Part shown: positions 54,601 through 60,600 of the stretch, piece by piece
Layout of the letters: the number at the start of each line of letters is the position of its first letter
Position numbering within the stretch: position 1 is the stretch's first letter
NCBI GenBank assembly: GCA_032622095.1
Contig: CP136061.1
Span: 84,170,324 to 84,234,323, forward strand
Length of the DNA stretch: 64,000 bases
Reading direction: 5' to 3'
Source of the DNA: Siphonodentalium dalli
Taxonomy: Eukaryota > Mollusca > Scaphopoda > Gadilida > Siphonodentaliidae
The notes under the pieces: model-generated
What the model was told of the DNA's origin: nothing
What the model saw: the letters and a program-made list of their open reading frames with translations, nothing else
Databases searched by the model: none
Made by a program: the position numbers and the translations under genes

Positions 54601-57600
54601 ATAGTGGACTAGTACTGTATAAGTTGCTTTAAAGACTCACTCGAGATTTCTAACATTGCTCTCTTCATTAGAATCACAGAAATATTTGCTAGTATTCTTT
54701 GTTTGTTTTGCTTTGCCTTTTTTGGTTACTTTATCCTTGTTATTTGGCTGCTTGGCGAGTTTCGGGTGGTTTTTCTTCCCACTAGACATCTTCTTTTCTC
54801 TACCATCTTCAGTCATGTTCTTGTGTTTCGTTTTAGCTGAATGTTCTGACTGAGTACTGCTTGAAGTATTTGACCTTGACCTAAATCCTGGAAGTGGAGG
54901 GAACGTTTCCTTTCCTTTTGTTTTCTGGCACAGTTCGTTCTGAAATGATAATTAATATGAAAACAATTAAAGATGGATTATCTCTTCATATAACAATTTT
55001 GGAATAGTTTTGTGGGTATAAAATAATAAATATGAATTGAAGAATGCGACCCGGAAATGCTTCTATCAATTAATATTAATTATATTTCGAATATTTTCTG
55101 ATATAATGCAATGATTAAAAGGGACCATTATATTTGCTTTATTTTTAGAACAGACCATTCAGGCGATAAGAGATTCTTGGAGTGCTCCCATTGCTACACA
55201 CCAAACATCAAATGTCTCAGGTGGATTGTTTCTATTGTTATATTCTATAGTAGTGATGTGACGATACGGGGGTTATCGGTAAAAGCCGATAGCCGATATT
55301 TTCAGTAGAATTATCGGCCGATCCGATACAGATACCGATAAGTCTTGTACGTGAACCAAACTCCATATCAATTTGTCTTTTAAATTACATCACTATTCTA
55401 TAGTTACAAGCGATAATTAATATAATTAACGTTGTTTATTGGTGACAAAATTACACAATAAAATTTCTGGTCTCTGTTAACAGTAACCACTATTGGTCGT
55501 AAGCTAAATGTTCACCCATATTTGACCAGAAAATGTTTGAAATATAATCAATATTAATCGATAGAAGCATTTCCGGACAGGGGTCTTCGATTTATACCTA
55601 ATATTTTATATTCAATTTTTTTTACGAGAACAGTTGTAGATTAGGTCCTACGTAATATACGGGCATGGCTTTATAATAACAACACATCGCGATACATATA
55701 ATAATAACACGATAAAGACGTTTAATTACGAGAACTGCGATGTATTTCGACGAAGTTTTGCATTTTTCCATAACGCGACCAACTTCAAAAGCCGTGATCG
55801 AATTCATGATCGCTTTGCGCGTGCAAACTTTATATACCACTGTTGTGTATCTATGCGTTGTCAATGAGTTACCACGTGATCATGTGCTATGCTTCTGTTT
55901 ACATGTGACAATCATGTGATCGGACCGATGCTCACGTGACTTCGTCTACAACACAAAATCTTCGGCTAACTTCGGAATTTTTTTTAATCGTTATCAAAAT
56001 AACGATTGGCGGCCGAATATTTGATTATATGCGCCTAATGGACATTATATATATATTATCGGTATATTGAAAGAAAATACTATATATTTTTTCAGGATCA
56101 TATTCCTTTAATATCAATGTAAAAGATTATTAAATATAAAACAATGAGATTTTGAAGATGTATACTTAATATTGTAGTGGGGACAATATAGGTCAACAAA
56201 TACATGAAATACTGGTACATAGACTTTAAAGATGGTCAATCTCTTTATAAACATGTGTTATATAGTTACCGGGGTATAAAGATGGTATATCTCTTTGTAA
56301 ACATGTGTTATATAGTTACCGGGGTATAAAGATGGTCTCTCTCTTTGTAAACATGTGTTATATAGTTACCGGGGTATAAAGATGGTCTATCTCTTTGTAA
56401 ACATGTGTTATATAGTTACCGGGGTATAAAGATGGTCTATCTCTTTGTAAACATGTGTTATATAGTTACCGGGGTAAAAAGATGGTCTATCTCTTTGTAA
56501 ACATGTGTTATATAGTTACCGGGATATAAAGATGGTCTATCTCTTTGTAAACATGTGTTATATAGTTACCGGGGTATAAAGATGGTCTATCTCTTTGTAA
56601 ACATGTGTTATATAGTTACCGGGGTAAAAAGATGGTCTATCTCTTTGTAAACATGTGTTATATAGTTACCGGGATATAAAGATGGCCTATCTCTTTGTAA
56701 ACATGTGTTATATAGTTACCGGGGTATAAAGATGGTCTATCTCTTTGTAAACATATATGTGTTATATAGTTACCGGGGTATAAAGATGGTCTATCTCTTT
56801 GTAAACATGTGTTATATAGTTACAGGGGTATAAAGATGGTCTATCTCCCATTAATCGCCTCAAATTTTATCTTCTGCAAATTAGGGGATATAGAAACCTC
56901 CCAGAAGGGAAAAAGTAACTAGAAACAATGTTAATTTGAGACTATAGATTCAAAAGATGAAGCCTAAGCAGAATGAAGTCCCCGCTGTGCGGGATAGCAT
57001 CACTATATTCACCCTCTGGGGACCTCTTTGAATACTCACATGTGGCACTTTGAATGTAACAGGATGATGAGACATGACGAGGCGAGCATCGAGATGCAAC
57101 ACTCTTAATATAATGATGAACACCTGAAAATAACCAGGAAATATTAATACAGATTAATATAATGATGAACAACTGAAAATAACCAGGAAATATTTATACA
57201 GATTAATATAATAATGAACAGCTGAAAATAACCAGGAAATATTTATACAGATTAATATAATGATGAACACCTGAAAATAACCAGGAAATATTTATACAGA
57301 TTAATATAATAATGAACAGCTGAAAATAACCAGGAAATATTAATACAGATTAATATAATAATGAACAGCTGAAAATAACCAGGAAATATTTATACAGATT
57401 AATATAATGATGAACGGCTGAAAATAACCAGGAAATATTTATACAGATTAATATAATGATGAACGGCTGAAAATAACCAGGAAATATTAATACAGATTAA
57501 TATAATAATGAACAGCTGAAAATAACCAGGAAATATTTATACAGATTAATATAATGATGAACGGCTGAAAATAACCAGGAAATATTTATACAGATTAATA

Positions 57601-60600
57601 TAATAATGAACAGCTGAAAATAACCAGGAAATATTAATACATATTAATATAATAATGAACGGCTGAAAATAACCAGGAAATAGTAATACAGATTAATATA
57701 ATAATGAACGGCTGAAAATCACCAGGAAATATTAATACAGACTAATATAATAATGAACACCTGAAAATAACCAGGAAATATTAATACAGATTAATATAAT
57801 GATGAACGGCTGAAAATAACCAGGAAATATTAATACAGATTAATACAAGAGGTGGCATCAGAGATGCTGTGTCTCGTTTTCGGTGGCTTACCGCCGGTGG
57901 CTACCGCCAATTGGTGTGCATCAGTATCGGTAGACTAATTAATAGGTAAAATCGAAAAATGACTAATTAAGGGCCATAACTCCATCAAATTTTATCGGGC
58001 TAGGCTGGTTTTCGAACTCGTCCGAAATATTCTTGGCAAGTATGTCTATTCCAAATTTTAAACAAATCGGAGAACGTTTGTTGAAGTTATCGCGCTAACG
58101 AGCTGACAATTCGTGAAAAATGACTAATTAAGGGCCATAACTCTATCAAATTTTATCGGACGAGGCCGGTTTTCGAACTCATCCGAGATATTCTTGGGAG
58201 ACACCTGTATACCAAATTTCAATCAAATCGGATAACGTTTGTTGAAGTTATCGCGCTAACGAGCTGAAAATTCATGAAAAATGACTAATTAAGGGTCATA
58301 ACTCTATCAAATTTTATCGGACCAGGCCGGTTTTCGAACTCATCCGAGATATTCTTGGGAGACACCTATATACCAAATTTCAATCAAATCGGATAACGTT
58401 TGTTGAAGTTATCGCGCTAACGAGCTGAAAATTCAAAGGGCCATAACTCTGTAATAAATGTGCGGACGAACCCGATTTTTTGTCTGCAGCTTACGAGCAT
58501 GGATATTTTTTAATCCGTCAATAAACGGTTGAGTTATAAGCAAAACACGCCCGCCCGCCTGCCCGCCCGTCCGCCCGCCCGTCCGCCGCCCACCGTCCCT
58601 CATCAAACTATAAGTCGAGTTTTGGAAAAAAACTCGACTAATAATAATGAACACCTGAAAATAACCAGGAAATATTAATACAGATTAATATAATGATGAA
58701 CGGCTGAAAATAACCAGGAAATATTAATACAGATTAATATAATGATGAACGGCTGAAAATAACCAGGAAATATTAATACAGATCAGGCCAATATAAATAA
58801 ATTGCTAGATTTACACCCAACTTTTTCAGAAAAATGAGTCGGAAGGGCAAATTAATTTTTTTATATTTTATTCATCTTAACATAAGTGGTGATGGACAGT
58901 TCTAGATATTGAAGCAGTATCCTATCTAAGGAGATTTAGATTATCAAAATACCAAAATAATTGTCAAATTATAAGTCAACAAGGACCATAACTCTGGTTA
59001 AAATAGGCGGACGGGACCCAAATTCAAACTTGACCTGTATTTTGGGCTAGTAAACTCACAAACCAAATTTAATTCCATTCAGTTTAGACTCACTAAAGTT
59101 ATCATCCCGAAATGAAAATTGAGTACAAATTCCAACAAAAAGGGCTGTAACTGGTGTAACTTAATCTGTATTTTGGGCTAGTAAACCCACACAACAAATT
59201 TCAGTCCATTTAGATTAGACATACTAAAATTATCATCCGGAAACGAAAAAAGTGAATGGACAGACGGAAAGGACCAATAACATAATATGTCGTTTTTTTT
59301 CAAAACGGGCATGAAGGCAGCTGCGGTGGGGCAGCATTAAAGATTCTGTAGCAGTGCATTCTCTTATATATACATAGAGAGCCTCGCATATCTAAGAGAA
59401 TGCACTGGCCTACAAGGTGAAGGTAAATATTGTTAAGCCAATGGATTCTCCTATATATGCGAGGCTCCCAATGGGAGACTCGCATATATAAGAGAATGCA
59501 TCAATTGGCACAGGGTTTTCAAAAAATTTCAGGAAGCACCTGTTATGGAAGGGTTTACAGTAAAATTTATTTTGACATGCATCTACTATTTTCAAAATGG
59601 CAAACGCAATAGTTTAATGAGGTAAAAGTTTTGTTGACCAAAATGTTTTTGAGGATTTTTTATTTTATGGACTATTGGACAACCATGAATAAATGTACGT
59701 TTGCAGTAGATTTCAGTCGATATATCATTACTTTTATTATCAATATGATCATAGGTAACTCACCATAACATAACTGTTCTCATATATGTAACTCACTGTA
59801 ATATAATTGTTCTCACACCGTAATAATTGTTCTCATAAAGATAACTCACCGTAACAATAGTTCTCATATAGCAGCTCACCATATAATAATTGTTCTTATA
59901 TCAGGGATGAGAATGGCTGAGAGTCAAAAACACTGAAATGACAGCCGAAGGCGGGGGAGGGTATGGGAGGGGGTGTCCCCCTCCCCTAGATGGGGGGTTT
60001 GGGGGTTCTCCCCCAAGAAAATTTTAGATTTTTCAGTGCCCTTAGAGCGAATCTGGGCTATTCTGAAGCCAAAATTATAGTTGGAGAATTACTAACATTT
60101 TGTATATGAATTCAATGAAAAATTATGTTAAACACATCATGCATCACATTACAGGTAGTTTTAGTACTTTGTTATTGGTACCCATATTTCAGACTCACTA
60201 CTGGTAGGGTATATTAAGCATGCATAATAAAGAAAATGTACTCATCGCTTTGGTTTCCTCAATATTCTGTCCAATGGTAATGTCTATCACACTTTCAACA
60301 CAAACTATTTTAGTCTTTGAATGTAAGGTCCTCCAGGTAAAGAATACAGATCATCATCAAGTCACCATTTGTTCATTATTAATCACATATATACAAATGT
60401 ACATTGACCACTTTACAGGTTAAATTTTCACTGACAAATCTTTCTTTTTTTCACATTTACTGAAAGCTGCTCCAGGGCTCTTTTTCTACAGTTTTTCTTC
60501 TCTCTCTGCTCGTGTTTAGCTAGTTCTTCTTTTTGCTCTAACGCAGAGGCAGCCTTCGTTTTAGCTTTGGAGAGAGGAATACTTCGTTTGATCTTGAGTT

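Noticed and set aside
54656..54853. Plus-strand hydrophobic 65-codon ORF
   Set aside because: Antisense shadow of XPC exon 3.
57846..58638. CGCCCGCCCG run as a CpG island or promoter
   Set aside because: It is the simple-sequence segment of a modular repeat.
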